Part shown: positions 1 through 7,607 of the stretch, piece after piece | Numbering within the stretch: position 1 is the first letter of the stretch | How the letters are laid out: every line of letters begins with the position of its first letter | From: Lachnospiraceae bacterium KGMB03038 | GTDB taxonomy: Bacteria; Bacillota; Clostridia; Lachnospirales; Lachnospiraceae | Reading direction: 5' to 3' | DNA length: 64,000 nt | NCBI GenBank assembly: GCA_007361935.1 | Contig: CP041667.1 | Span: forward strand, 2,694,501-2,758,500 | Translations under genes and position numbers: made by a program | Notes under the pieces: generated by a model | Told to the model about the DNA's origin: nothing | Database searches by the model: none | The model's input: the letters and a program-made list of their open reading frames with translations, nothing else

Positions 1-38
1 TGTATGGAATCCATACAAACGCCTTTTTCTTCTTGATT

Positions 39-692
39 CTACTTCTTTTTTTCTTTTTCCTGCTCTTGGGCTTCCATCCTAAGCTGTGTAATCCTGTTTT
101 TTGTATTTACTAAAAAGTTCTTCCACTGGTTTGTAACCCTTACAGGAGTCCATCGATAATCCGCTCCGCTCTTATCCAGCATAAACTGCCGGAATTCTTT
201 TTCATCCCCTTCTTCAAAGCCCTCTTTTGGAAGGATCAGAAGATCTTCTTCATTCATTCCCACGTAGTAGGTTTTTTCATCTTCCCAGACGCGGTACACA
301 TTCTTGTAATACCCCATATTTTCTTCAAAGGATTCATGTACCGCCCTAACTCCGGAATTCCCAAAGTAGTATCTAATCTCTTCATTCTCTTTTATCTCCG
401 GATTGCTTTTCATCATAGACAGGGTAAGATATTGGCGGAACAGAGCCATCAGGATCAGAAGCCCTCCCATTCCATAGCTTATGACCACTCCCGGGAACGC
501 CATCCCTTTGATCACCGTAGGCAGAGCCGCCAGCAGCGCGCCTGTGACGAACAAGTTAAAGGTTACTCTGGGATGACTGACCCGATTTTGAAACTTGATA
601 AACGTCATCATTAATTTTGTATCCCGTCGGATATGTACGGTGTAATAATTTTTCCTCGGATCCGTATATTCCATCTGTTCTTTCTTTTCCAT
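39..692 (-). CDS. YcxB-like two-TM membrane protein
   Basis: A 217-residue protein with two adjacent hydrophobic segments (about residues 45-62 and 66-86) followed by a soluble C-terminal half. The pattern of a short N-terminal arm, two TM helices and a cytosolic domain ending in a 'LILPKEGFEEGDEKEF' stretch is that of the YcxB-like family, whose role is unknown. The ATG is chosen because AGGAGAG sits 4-5 nt upstream. It lies downstream of the proline-reductase terminator in the same direction and appears to be its own unit. The family call is from pattern, so the biochemical role is unassigned. Confidence 0.6.
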   Translation of the reverse strand: MEKKEQMEYTDPRKNYYTVHIRRDTKLMMTFIKFQNRVSHPRVTFNLFVTGALLAALPTVIKGMAFPGVVISYGMGGLLILMALFRQYLTLSMMKSNPEIKENEEIRYYFGNSGVRAVHESFEENMGYYKNVYRVWEDEKTYYVGMNEEDLLILPKEGFEEGDEKEFRQFMLDKSGADYRWTPVRVTNQWKNFLVNTKNRITQLRMEAQEQEKEKKK

Positions 693-818
693 CTTTCTCT
701 CTCCTGTGGACTCTCTACTTTCTCCTCACGGATAGCTGTATTATATCATATCGCCGTCGCTTTTCCCACCGGAAAATCGAAATAATCCGTCTGGTCCATC
801 TTATATCTTTATTTCACT

Positions 819-1157
819 TTAATATAGCGCAGTTTTACCTTGGTATCTTATTAAAACTCTACAAAGGAAATTCAATTTTTCTTCAATAATTGTATAATTA
901 TACAAATTTTCTGTTTTTCTTCCCTGGAGATTGACTTCTTCACTGGCCGGTGGTATATTATAACCATCTTGGATGTGGCAAAAACCAAAGGCGGTTTCCA
1001 AAGGATTGGAGACTGCCCTTTTTAAAATCTGATCCGCATCGGATGACCATTTGTATATGGTTGTTATTGCAGTTGCGCCGCCGCCGAGTATTCCCCCCAA
1101 GATTACTCCTGCGGCGGCAGACTCCAAATTATATATACATCCTTTTTGGAAAAGCAT
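819..1157 (-). CDS. Uncertain small ORF, possibly a gene remnant
   Basis: The 586-base gap between the YcxB-like gene and prdE holds one open frame on the minus strand. Its middle part has a Gly/Ala-rich hydrophobic stretch (GVILGGILGGG) followed by normal-looking codons. It has no recognisable domain. The longest version begins inside the prd terminator, and the ATG used here has a GGGGA box touching it, which is poor spacing. It may be a decayed gene or chance. I see no other candidate in this gap. Confidence 0.2.
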   Translation of the reverse strand: MLFQKGCIYNLESAAAGVILGGILGGGATAITTIYKWSSDADQILKRAVSNPLETAFGFCHIQDGYNIPPASEEVNLQGRKTENLYNYTIIEEKLNFLCRVLIRYQGKTALY

Positions 1158-1231
1158 TCCCCAGCTTTGTATATGATATAAACAAAACTGCGATGCAACA
1201 AAAAACCTCTCAATGACATACCAAAAGAAAG

Positions 1232-1259
1232 AGCACGGCATGAAAATGTCGTGCTTTTT
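1232..1259 (-). terminator. Terminator of the prd operon
   Basis: A 10-bp hairpin (1232-1241 with 1246-1255, loop GAAA on the plus strand, one G-U pair) starts 24 bases after the prdE stop. T-rich runs flank it on both strands, so it can work in both directions. Confidence 0.75.
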
Positions 1260-1279
1260 CTTGCATGAACTCCTGGATG

Positions 1280-1756
1280 TTATCTTTTCTGGTCGTTCTG
1301 ACGCATTTTCAATTTCAAAAGCGCCGTTGCCTTCTTACAATCCAGCTCTACCATATTATTCTCGCCTACCACATTCGTTTCTGTTCCGTCAGCGCTCTTA
1401 TTAATGTCTATGATTCCATCCAGATAATCATTTACTACTACAAACTGCGCTACCGTACCGCTAAAATTCAGTCCGGTCACAGCAATTCCCCTTGTACCAA
1501 GCTGTTCACAGGTGTTGGTATAATCCACGTCACTGTTCCCCCAGCCATCGGAAGACAGGATCACTCCATCCGCCCTCATAGCTTCCGCCCAGACTGCGGT
1601 TCTCGTTCCTACCAGCATCTTATCCTCATTATCATCTGGTGTTCCAACAATAATGATTCCCATCAGATCCAAATCTGTATCCGCGGACACTACATCCAAA
1701 AGCGGATCTCTGAAATGATGCAGGGATGTTTCTTTTGTCGATGGTCCGATTCCCAT
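1280..1756 (-). CDS. prdE: Proline reductase-associated protein PrdE
   Basis: The 158-residue product aligns by eye with the C-terminal, post-cleavage part of PrdA: the start 'IGPSTKETSLHHFRDPL' matches PrdA 'IGPASKEMSRHYWREPL', and 'GVILSSDGWGNSDVDY' matches 'GAFVTTEGFGNNHIDF'. The PrdA cysteine that becomes the pyruvoyl group is missing; a glycine is found there. PrdE proteins are known partners of proline reductase in Stickland clostridia, but their exact role is not settled. The gene follows prdD by 12 bases, which suggests coupling, and it is the last gene of the operon. Together PrdD and PrdE look like a split, non-processed copy of PrdA. Confidence 0.85.
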   Translation of the reverse strand: MGIGPSTKETSLHHFRDPLLDVVSADTDLDLMGIIIVGTPDDNEDKMLVGTRTAVWAEAMRADGVILSSDGWGNSDVDYTNTCEQLGTRGIAVTGLNFSGTVAQFVVVNDYLDGIIDINKSADGTETNVVGENNMVELDCKKATALLKLKMRQNDQKR

Positions 1757-1768
1757 ACTTACACCTCC

Positions 1769-2536
1769 TTACTGCATAGACCGGATGATTCCGTCCCTAT
1801 ATTCATTGGGCGTAACCAGAATCGGCATGTTGCCCATATCGATGATCGAGCGTCCGCCTTCTACACCGGAAGGCTCTTTCGCAAACAGGTGAGTATCATA
1901 CATTGCCCCTTGGCCTGCCACCTGTTTTACGATCAGCACCCGTTTCTTCCCAGGTCTTACAATATCATGATATTCATGACGTTCTGTACATTTCTCGCCT
2001 TTGAATTTCTTCATCTTATCACGGTAGGTCTGGATAAACTTATCACATGCCCGGTGTGCCGCTGTCGGACCTGGCCGCTCCTGTCCCATGCCTGCCGCCA
2101 ATGTTACATCAAAAGAGATGATATAATCATTGTCTCCCGGTGTTCCTGCCCGGTTTAAGTATAACTGCTCTTTCAGATTGCCCTCTGAAGACCCAAATTC
2201 GTGACACTGTTTCCCATTCACATCCACGCCTGTGAGCATCACATATACGCCTGTAAGTGTATGCGTGATTCCTTCTCCCAGCTTTCCAAGGACTTTCGTA
2301 GAAATTGGAATAATGTCCATGATTGTATTCGTCCAGCGGTCATGATCCCCTGGTTTTATGATCTGGATATCAATTTTTTCCAGATATTCTTCTTCTGCCA
2401 CAAGCTGATCGATCATCTCTTTACTGACCGTCATATGTCCGTCAACGGTCACATCATTATGCTCTCCCCACTCTACGTCCGTCATGTGGAAAGCTTTGAT
2501 CACAAGACGTCTCAGATCAATTTCTTTTTCTGCCAA
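1769..2536 (-). CDS. prdD: Proline reductase-associated protein PrdD
   Basis: The product (about 255 residues) matches PrdA residues of roughly 170-415: shared blocks include 'EFGSSEG', 'RRPGKK(K/R)V', 'GQGAM(H/Y)D' and 'LGNVP/MGNMP'. It ends at 'RDGIIRSMQ', which lines up with PrdA 'LDGCIHALT' just before the self-cleavage cysteine. It is therefore a paralog of the PrdA N-terminal chain. I chose a TTG start because AGGAGG lies 8 nt upstream; a GTG three codons earlier overlaps that box. prdD follows prdB after a 105-base gap holding a terminator hairpin, and precedes prdE. It is probably an accessory or structural component of the reductase. Confidence 0.85.
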   Translation of the reverse strand: MAEKEIDLRRLVIKAFHMTDVEWGEHNDVTVDGHMTVSKEMIDQLVAEEEYLEKIDIQIIKPGDHDRWTNTIMDIIPISTKVLGKLGEGITHTLTGVYVMLTGVDVNGKQCHEFGSSEGNLKEQLYLNRAGTPGDNDYIISFDVTLAAGMGQERPGPTAAHRACDKFIQTYRDKMKKFKGEKCTERHEYHDIVRPGKKRVLIVKQVAGQGAMYDTHLFAKEPSGVEGGRSIIDMGNMPILVTPNEYRDGIIRSMQ

Positions 2537-2597
2537 ACTTTTCACCTCCTAAGTTTCCCGAGAACGCCAGCTCCATCGCTTTGCGATTTCGCTGTTT

Positions 2598-2630
2598 TCA
2601 AAAAAGGGCAGATGTTTACATCTGCCCTTT
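2598..2630 (-). terminator. Intra-operon terminator between prdB and prdD
   Basis: A perfect 12-bp stem (2603-2614 with 2619-2630, 4-nt loop) begins 11 bases after the prdB stop. On the minus strand it is followed by a run of T (plus-strand A tract at 2600-2605). It should reduce transcription of prdDE relative to prdAB. Confidence 0.8.
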
Positions 2631-2641
2631 CCAAACATTCC

Positions 2642-3367
2642 TTAGATCTTAGCTACATACTCGTATGGCAGTGGTACGATCGTTCCAGGTGTCTGGATCT
2701 TGATCAACTGCTCAAGTGTCGCTTTTACGATCTGTGTCTGCTGTTCAACATTGTGCGGTCCACCAGCGTTAGCTCCCATAGGAACCAGCGGAGCAACTGC
2801 ACGAGGAGTACCGGTCTGACGAACAACCGGAGGAAGAGCTGCAATAATAATTGTAGGAATTCCAGCTTCTTCAATCGCTCTCTGCACCAATACTGCAGAG
2901 CGGTGGCAGGTACCTCAGCCAGCGGTGAGGATTACTGCGTCTACATCCTCTTCTTTGAACATCTGTGCGATAGCCGGACCAGTCTCTCCTTTGAATTTCT
3001 CCTGGTTTCCGCCACCGCCCATGAATCCAGCGTGTACCGGAGCGCAGGCTCTGATGAAGCCTTCTGCTGCCAGTTCATGGATTCTGTCGATCGGGAACAT
3101 ACAGTTGATGTCCTTGTTAACATCACTGTTGTCATATCCACCATGGGATACCATCAGTTCGCTAGATGGTGTGGTGTTCTCAATTTTTCTCCAGGTGAAG
3201 TCACCAGCAAGATTAAATCTTTCCTGATCCTTCTTGTGAACACCTGCTGCTGTCGCAAGAGCGATAGACATATCTTTCAGCTCTTTTGTTACAGGAGTCC
3301 ATACTGCCGGTGGAGTAATAGGAACGAAGATTTCAGATTGTAAACCTTTAACAACCGTTAAACTCAT
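2642..3367 (-). CDS. prdB: D-proline reductase selenoprotein subunit PrdB
   Basis: This is one gene of 242 codons, read through an in-frame TGA at 2915-2917 that encodes selenocysteine 151. The context 'TAG-Sec-GTCHRSA' is the active-site motif of PrdB; the C. sticklandii enzyme is of the same length with Sec near residue 152. Both halves are in the same frame and the downstream half (from VLVQRAIEEAG) has no start of its own. PrdB carries the catalytic selenol of D-proline reductase, which cleaves D-proline to 5-aminovalerate together with the pyruvoyl subunit from PrdA. Its AGGAGG lies in the end of the preceding small gene, so translation is probably coupled. A SECIS-like hairpin follows the UGA. 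Confidence 0.95.
2880..2900 (-). promoter_or_regulatory. Bacterial SECIS-like hairpin of prdB
   Basis: A 7-bp stem (CTCTGCA with TGCAGAG) with a 7-nt loop GTATTGG lies 14 nt after the Sec UGA in the mRNA. Distance, size and a GU at the loop start fit bacterial SECIS elements that bind SelB. It lies within the coding sequence. Confidence 0.75.
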
Positions 3368-3369
3368 TT

Positions 3370-3666
3370 TTAGACCTCCTTATTATCCAAACGCGCACGC
3401 ATTTCTTCTTGTTTGCGCCGTTCTTTCTCAATGTTGCTGACATATTTATCATTTATCTCTGGTCCCAGCTGCTCCGGGAAACTCATGTTCCATCCCACTT
3501 CCTGCCCCACTTTGGGTTCTGTGTCGCAGATGAACATTCGCTTTGGAGCTTTAAAGAACCCCAGGCGCCCTTTCAGATCCACGCTGATGCTGCAATCATC
3601 AACAGCAACGATCACGCCTTCCATATAAATGATCTTGTCACCGTAATTCAAGCGTTCATTGTTCAT
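3370..3666 (-). CDS. Small proline-reductase operon protein (CBO2463-type)
   Basis: A 98-residue protein placed between prdA and prdB. It has a compact beta-rich N-terminal part (residues 5-45, with 'GDKIIYMEGVIVAVDDCSISVDLKGRLGFFKAPKR' character), then a charged helical tail. Small proteins of this kind at this position are known in proline reductase operons of other clostridia (the CBO2463/CBO2479 family). Their function has not been established. Gaps are 15 bases to prdA and 2 bases to prdB. Its position suggests a role in assembly or maturation, but that is inference only. Confidence 0.75.
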   Translation of the reverse strand: MNNERLNYGDKIIYMEGVIVAVDDCSISVDLKGRLGFFKAPKRMFICDTEPKVGQEVGWNMSFPEQLGPEINDKYVSNIEKERRKQEEMRARLDNKEV

Positions 3667-3681
3667 TTAGAAACACCTGGA

Positions 3682-5535
3682 TTAGTCGTATTTTTCCTTA
3701 CGTTTCTGGCTCATCGGCAGGGACTGCTCGTTATCAACAAGGTCAACTTTCTTGCCGTAAGCAGCTTCGATCAGCTCTACGTTTGTAGATTTAACGTTCG
3801 GATTCCACTTCTTCTCGGCAGCTTTTACTTCCTCGCCAGCCATAGCTGTCTTCAGCATAGCCAGAGCACGGATCGCATCCTCTTCACAAAGAGTATTGCA
3901 GCCAAGAACTTCGTTCTCGATACCGGACTCAGATTTGTTGTTGTCAACCATGTACATCATGTGTTTGTTACCAACAACCAGAGCTCCCTGTACCGCACAG
4001 TAAGACATACCAACTACCGGCACGCCTCTCATACCGATCTGCTCGATATGGCTTGCGAAGTCGATGTGGTTGTTTCCGAAACCTTCTGTTGTAACGAAAG
4101 CTCCGTCTACGTCCATCATTTCTACGGTGTGTCCAACACGTTTGGATACATAGAACTTCTCTGCGTTGATCTGCGGGCTTCCTACAAATACAACGCCGCA
4201 AAGGTCAACTTCTTCATCATGCAGGGCTTCCAGAACCAGTGGCTCTCTCCAGTAATGTCTGGACATTTCCTTGGAAGCAGGTCCGATACAGGTAAGAGCG
4301 TGGATACATCCATCCAGAACCTCCAACGGAGATACGCATACCGGAACGTTTCCTAAGTCTACGTTTGCTCTTGCGCCAAGGATTCCAACAGGCTCTACAG
4401 GCAGGATAAAGTTATCATGCATAGCTCCCTGTCCCATGATCTCTTTTACAATAACAACTTTCTTCTTGCCAGGACGGCGAACCTGATTCAGTTCTTCTGT
4501 CTCAGCAACAAGGCTTTCATCCAGTTCTTTCATCACTTCACGGATTTCCTGTGTGATGATATCAAATGCGGTGTGGGCAGCCATAGGTCCACGACGCTCC
4601 ATGTTGGTCTTCTCCTGGATCACAATGTTACCCTTGATGAAGATCTCGCCTTTATCCGGGCATCCAGGACGATTCCACATAATGTTCTCATCCAGGTATC
4701 CCTCAGAAGAACCGAACTCACCAATCTGAACACCGTCTTCGTCTGTACCTGTCAGCATCATTACAACGCCGTCCAGAACTCTTGTCACACCAGTACCAAG
4801 GTCAGCATCGCCTTCTTTTGTAGCGATCGGCTGAACATCCATGATAGTCTCAGAATAGGTATGATAGTTGTCAGGAGTGATGATCTCCAAGTGGAAATCT
4901 TTTACCAATTCCTGATCTGCGATAACATCAGCTTCAATTCCCTCACGAATGTAAAGAGTAGTTCCCTCGATCTTGGTCTCTGGTCCTCTCTTAACCTCTG
5001 TAATCGTGAAGTGCTTTCTTGTCAGGGTTCTTACAACCTTCTCTTCTCCAGCTTCTGCAGGTGCTGCCGCGCCTTCAATCGCCGCTGCCGCCTCAGCCGG
5101 TACCGGAACTGCCGCTCCGCCTGCTCCAAGCGCTCCAACCGGAATCTCAAGGTTGATATCCTTTCCTTCTCCGATGTGGATTCTCATAACGCCGCCTGCT
5201 GCCGGCGCAACCGGTGCTGCAGGCGCAACTGGAGCCGCTGCTTCTTCCTCTTCTGCTGCTTCTTCTGCTGCCGGTACGCTTGGGGCTTTCACGCCATCCA
5301 GAACGTCAGCAGTCAGCGGGCAGAGAGAATCACAAGTCTTTGTCAGTTTTGCTCCTAAAACTTCTTCAATGGTCAGGCAGCCATCCAGGCTTAATAATCC
5401 GGAATCTACCAGATCGTCAAAGATTGCCGGGTCCTCCAGGTTTGCCGGCTCAATTGTAATTCCAGCTTCGGCTCTGCAACACAATACCGCAGGATCATGA
5501 GCATGTTCTTTCGCTGTTTCAGCTGTGATTGACAT
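3682..5535 (-). CDS. prdA: D-proline reductase proprotein PrdA
   Basis: The 617-residue precursor is cleaved at an internal cysteine to give two subunits of D-proline reductase; the new N-terminus becomes a pyruvoyl group that binds the substrate. The cleavage site is visible as Cys416 in 'HALTCIGPASKE', close to Cys421 of the C. sticklandii protein and similar to the glycine reductase GrdE site. An Ala/Pro/Glu-rich linker spans about residues 84-165, separating a Cys-containing N-terminal domain from the core. AGGAGG is well placed before the ATG. It is preceded by a 161-base GC-rich structured region after prdC and followed closely by the small gene and prdB. Confidence 0.95.
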   Translation of the reverse strand: MSITAETAKEHAHDPAVLCCRAEAGITIEPANLEDPAIFDDLVDSGLLSLDGCLTIEEVLGAKLTKTCDSLCPLTADVLDGVKAPSVPAAEEAAEEEEAAAPVAPAAPVAPAAGGVMRIHIGEGKDINLEIPVGALGAGGAAVPVPAEAAAAIEGAAAPAEAGEEKVVRTLTRKHFTITEVKRGPETKIEGTTLYIREGIEADVIADQELVKDFHLEIITPDNYHTYSETIMDVQPIATKEGDADLGTGVTRVLDGVVMMLTGTDEDGVQIGEFGSSEGYLDENIMWNRPGCPDKGEIFIKGNIVIQEKTNMERRGPMAAHTAFDIITQEIREVMKELDESLVAETEELNQVRRPGKKKVVIVKEIMGQGAMHDNFILPVEPVGILGARANVDLGNVPVCVSPLEVLDGCIHALTCIGPASKEMSRHYWREPLVLEALHDEEVDLCGVVFVGSPQINAEKFYVSKRVGHTVEMMDVDGAFVTTEGFGNNHIDFASHIEQIGMRGVPVVGMSYCAVQGALVVGNKHMMYMVDNNKSESGIENEVLGCNTLCEEDAIRALAMLKTAMAGEEVKAAEKKWNPNVKSTNVELIEAAYGKKVDLVDNEQSLPMSQKRKEKYD

Positions 5536-5559
5536 ATTGTTTTCCCTCCTTGTTTTGTT

Positions 5560-5690
5560 TGCTTACATCCTTGTAACAGGAATAAGATGTTATATATACA
5601 ACCGCTTGCGGCCGGGGAGACACCTCTCGCTCCTCCCCAGCAGGGGAATCGGGGGTCCCCCGCCCTGCCACAGGCAGCAGTAATACCTTG
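5560..5690 (-). promoter_or_regulatory. GC-rich structured leader between prdC and prdA
   Basis: The 161-base gap between prdC and prdA is unusually rich in short inverted repeats on the transcribed strand: CGGGGGACCCCCG, TCCCCTGCTGGGGA, GGAG...CTCC and CCGC...GCGG. It lacks a terminal T run. It could be an mRNA-stabilising or processing element, or a leader that sets prdA expression. No known riboswitch class is recognised. Confidence 0.4.
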
Positions 5691-5696
5691 GATATT

Positions 5697-7097
5697 TTAG
5701 AAATCAATATCCTGGCTGACCTCTTTAGACACTTTCAAGGTTCTGTAAAGAGGATGTCCAACCGCTCTCATCACATGGTCTGTCTGATGGAATACCTTCA
5801 GGCCCATCTTCGGAGCGGAAGCCATTACCGTGTTGGAACAATCGGAACAGTTTCCGATCACGATATATTCACATTTGTCCTTCTTGAACTGGATATTGTT
5901 CTTAGCCTGTCCAGGACAATTGCCCGGCCGCAGACACTTCAGCGGCGCCCCCGGCTTGCTTTCGATAGCCTGTTTGCATCTGCACATAGATACGACTTTG
6001 CCGTTCATCTTCTGCACGATCTCTCTTAAGCGCTCTTCGCTTCCGGCGCAGGCACAGACAAGGATTCCCACGTTTGCCCCATGAAGATCCGGGAACTCAA
6101 CGCTGACCAGGATTCCTCCTGTAGTCTTGGTGATCGGCTCATCTTCTGTTGTGGACTTTCCTGTGAAGGCTCCGCCCATAACAATTTCACCGTATTTTCC
6201 ATCAATGCCGCCAGCTTTCTCAATCAGCTCGCCTACGCTGACTCCAACAGGTACGTCCATGAATACGTGAGCAGCGTTGCCGCCGTTGAGTTTTCCACGA
6301 ACAGTCAGGTTCTTGCTGATACATGGCTTCTTCTCATCGATCGCCTCAGCCACTTTAGCGGCCGTTTCCAGGTTCACTACAACAGATCTTGCTGCTGACG
6401 GAAGCTGGGTTGGTGTAAGATTGATTCCCAGACATTCTCTTACTACTGCACGTTCCTCACCCATCGGATAGATATCCGCCAGGAAGTGCATGGAAATGTC
6501 GGGCTCGCCTTTCAGCGCCGCATCCAGATGTTTGATCGCCTCGTGATGTTTCTTCTTGATTGCGAAGATCGCTTTATCTGCGTGAGTCATCTCCATACAG
6601 TATTTCACACCACGGATCACCTTATCTGTCTGCTCTACAAGCTGCTTGATATTGTGCTCCAGTCCAGGTTCGCACTCTGCCGCGTTGATCAGGATATAGC
6701 TGTGCTCCAGTTTGAAATCTGCCGGAAGTTCCGGGTTGATCTCCGGATCCAGCTCTGCCAGCGGAGTCTCCGCCAGATTGATATTCAGCTTGACGCCTGT
6801 CGGGAATCCGGCTCCGCCCATTCCAACGATTCCTGCCGCTTTCACCATATCAAGTTTGGAAGCATCCGCAGGTACGTCGATCGGCACAAACTCATCCGGC
6901 TGCTCGTCCGCAGGCTCGATGATGATCCTATCGTCTGTGATCTCAGCGACTTTTCCATAGACACTGGAGAAAATATTAGCTCCAAGTCCGGTAGGAGTCG
7001 CGATGAGCGTACCTTTTTTTACGTCATCCCCAACCTTTACACATGGCGCGCAGGGTGCGCCCACATGCTGACGCAATAACAACTGTACATTTCCCAT
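5697..7097 (-). CDS. prdC: Proline reductase electron-transfer protein PrdC (RnfC-like)
   Basis: The 466-residue protein resembles RnfC: an N-terminal lipoyl-like hairpin ('GDDVKKGTLIATPTG'), the glycine-rich 'GIVGMGGAGFPTGVK' nucleotide/flavin motif near residue 90, then an SLBB-type segment. The C-terminal quarter is cysteine-rich (CACAG, CRCKQ, CPGQAK, CSDCSN). PrdC is thought to pass electrons from NADH or ferredoxin-linked carriers to proline reductase. Some clostridial PrdC proteins are selenoproteins; here the N-terminal motif reads 'GAPCAPC' with ordinary cysteines and there is no in-frame UGA. AAGGAGA lies about 8 nt before the ATG. It is the first gene of the operon, 150 bases after selC. 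Confidence 0.88.
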   Translation of the reverse strand: MGNVQLLLRQHVGAPCAPCVKVGDDVKKGTLIATPTGLGANIFSSVYGKVAEITDDRIIIEPADEQPDEFVPIDVPADASKLDMVKAAGIVGMGGAGFPTGVKLNINLAETPLAELDPEINPELPADFKLEHSYILINAAECEPGLEHNIKQLVEQTDKVIRGVKYCMEMTHADKAIFAIKKKHHEAIKHLDAALKGEPDISMHFLADIYPMGEERAVVRECLGINLTPTQLPSAARSVVVNLETAAKVAEAIDEKKPCISKNLTVRGKLNGGNAAHVFMDVPVGVSVGELIEKAGGIDGKYGEIVMGGAFTGKSTTEDEPITKTTGGILVSVEFPDLHGANVGILVCACAGSEERLREIVQKMNGKVVSMCRCKQAIESKPGAPLKCLRPGNCPGQAKNNIQFKKDKCEYIVIGNCSDCSNTVMASAPKMGLKVFHQTDHVMRAVGHPLYRTLKVSKEVSQDIDF

Positions 7098-7247
7098 GAC
7101 ACATATCTCCTTTTCTTTTTTATATAAGTAAAACGAAACGCTCTGGTCTCCTTACTTATTCTTCCCCTCAATACAAAACTGATTTGATCTATAAAATCTA
7201 TCTATATGTATCACATGCTATTTTTTTAACATGCTTTGGTTCTTTTT

Positions 7248-7345
7248 TGGCGAGGGCATGTGGGAATCGAACCCACCCAGGACGCTCTTAACGCCCCACA
7301 CTAGTTTTGAAGACTAGGAGGCACACCAGTCACCCATCTACCCCC
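7248..7345 (-). tRNA. selC: tRNA-Sec (UCA), selC
   Basis: The sequence folds as a long selenocysteine tRNA: 8-nt acceptor strand beginning GGGGGTAG, a large variable arm, T-stem GTGGG/CCCAC, and an anticodon loop CTTCAAA giving anticodon UCA. The 98-nt length and the encoded 3' CCA (7248-7250) fit. One acceptor pair (position 8) looks mismatched. It sits upstream of prdC in the same direction with no clear terminator between, so part of it may be processed from a prd transcript. Confidence 0.95.
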
Positions 7346-7368
7346 ATGCGTTTGTCTCACGCCCTATT

Positions 7369-7397
7369 ACAATAGCACACATTCCCTTTTATTTCAA
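7369..7397 (-). promoter_or_regulatory. Promoter of selC (and possibly prd)
   Basis: On the minus strand TTGAAA (7392-7397) and TATTGT (7369-7374) are separated by exactly 17 bases. The start point would be about 15 bases before the mature tRNA end. Confidence 0.6.
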
Positions 7398-7432
7398 CCA
7401 TTTTTGACTATTTTTATAATATCAAAAAGGCG

Positions 7433-7461
7433 TTGACTTTTCAAGGCTTTTCGGCCATAAT
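7433..7461 (+). promoter_or_regulatory. Promoter of prdF
   Basis: TTGACT (7433-7438) and CATAAT (7456-7461) with a 17-base spacer form a good sigma-A promoter. It is divergent from the selC promoter and leaves a leader of about 175 bases before the prdF ATG. Confidence 0.65.
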
Positions 7462-7534
7462 AAAGATAACGAACTGAACGAGATACTAGAACGCAGTCTA
7501 TTTGTTAATTTTCTGTCGTTAAAGTATTCACATC

Positions 7535-7607
7535 AGGGGATGGGACAGGCTGAAAACTTGGGGGTTTTCTTTCATGGTCCCGCAGTCTTATAGATTATGT
7601 CTATAAG
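7535..7607 (+). promoter_or_regulatory. Structured 5' leader of prdF
   Basis: The untranslated leader contains nested pairings: GGGAC (near 7550) with GTCCC (near 7577) enclosing GAAAAC/GTTTTC, then a perfect 8-bp hairpin CTTATAGA/TCTATAAG (7587-7594 with 7600-7607). The last hairpin lacks a T run, so it is not a simple terminator. It may act on translation of prdF or as an RNA sensor. I do not recognise a known riboswitch. Confidence 0.4.

Noticed and set aside
2642..3367. Two separate genes or a frameshifted pseudogene
   Set aside because: Both parts are in one frame, split only by a TGA at the known Sec site with a SECIS-like hairpin after it; selC and selDAB are in the same window.
4973..5500. 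Ala/Ser-rich plus-strand frame opposite prdA
   Set aside because: It is the mirror of the Ala/Pro/Glu-rich linker of PrdA and has no ribosome binding site.
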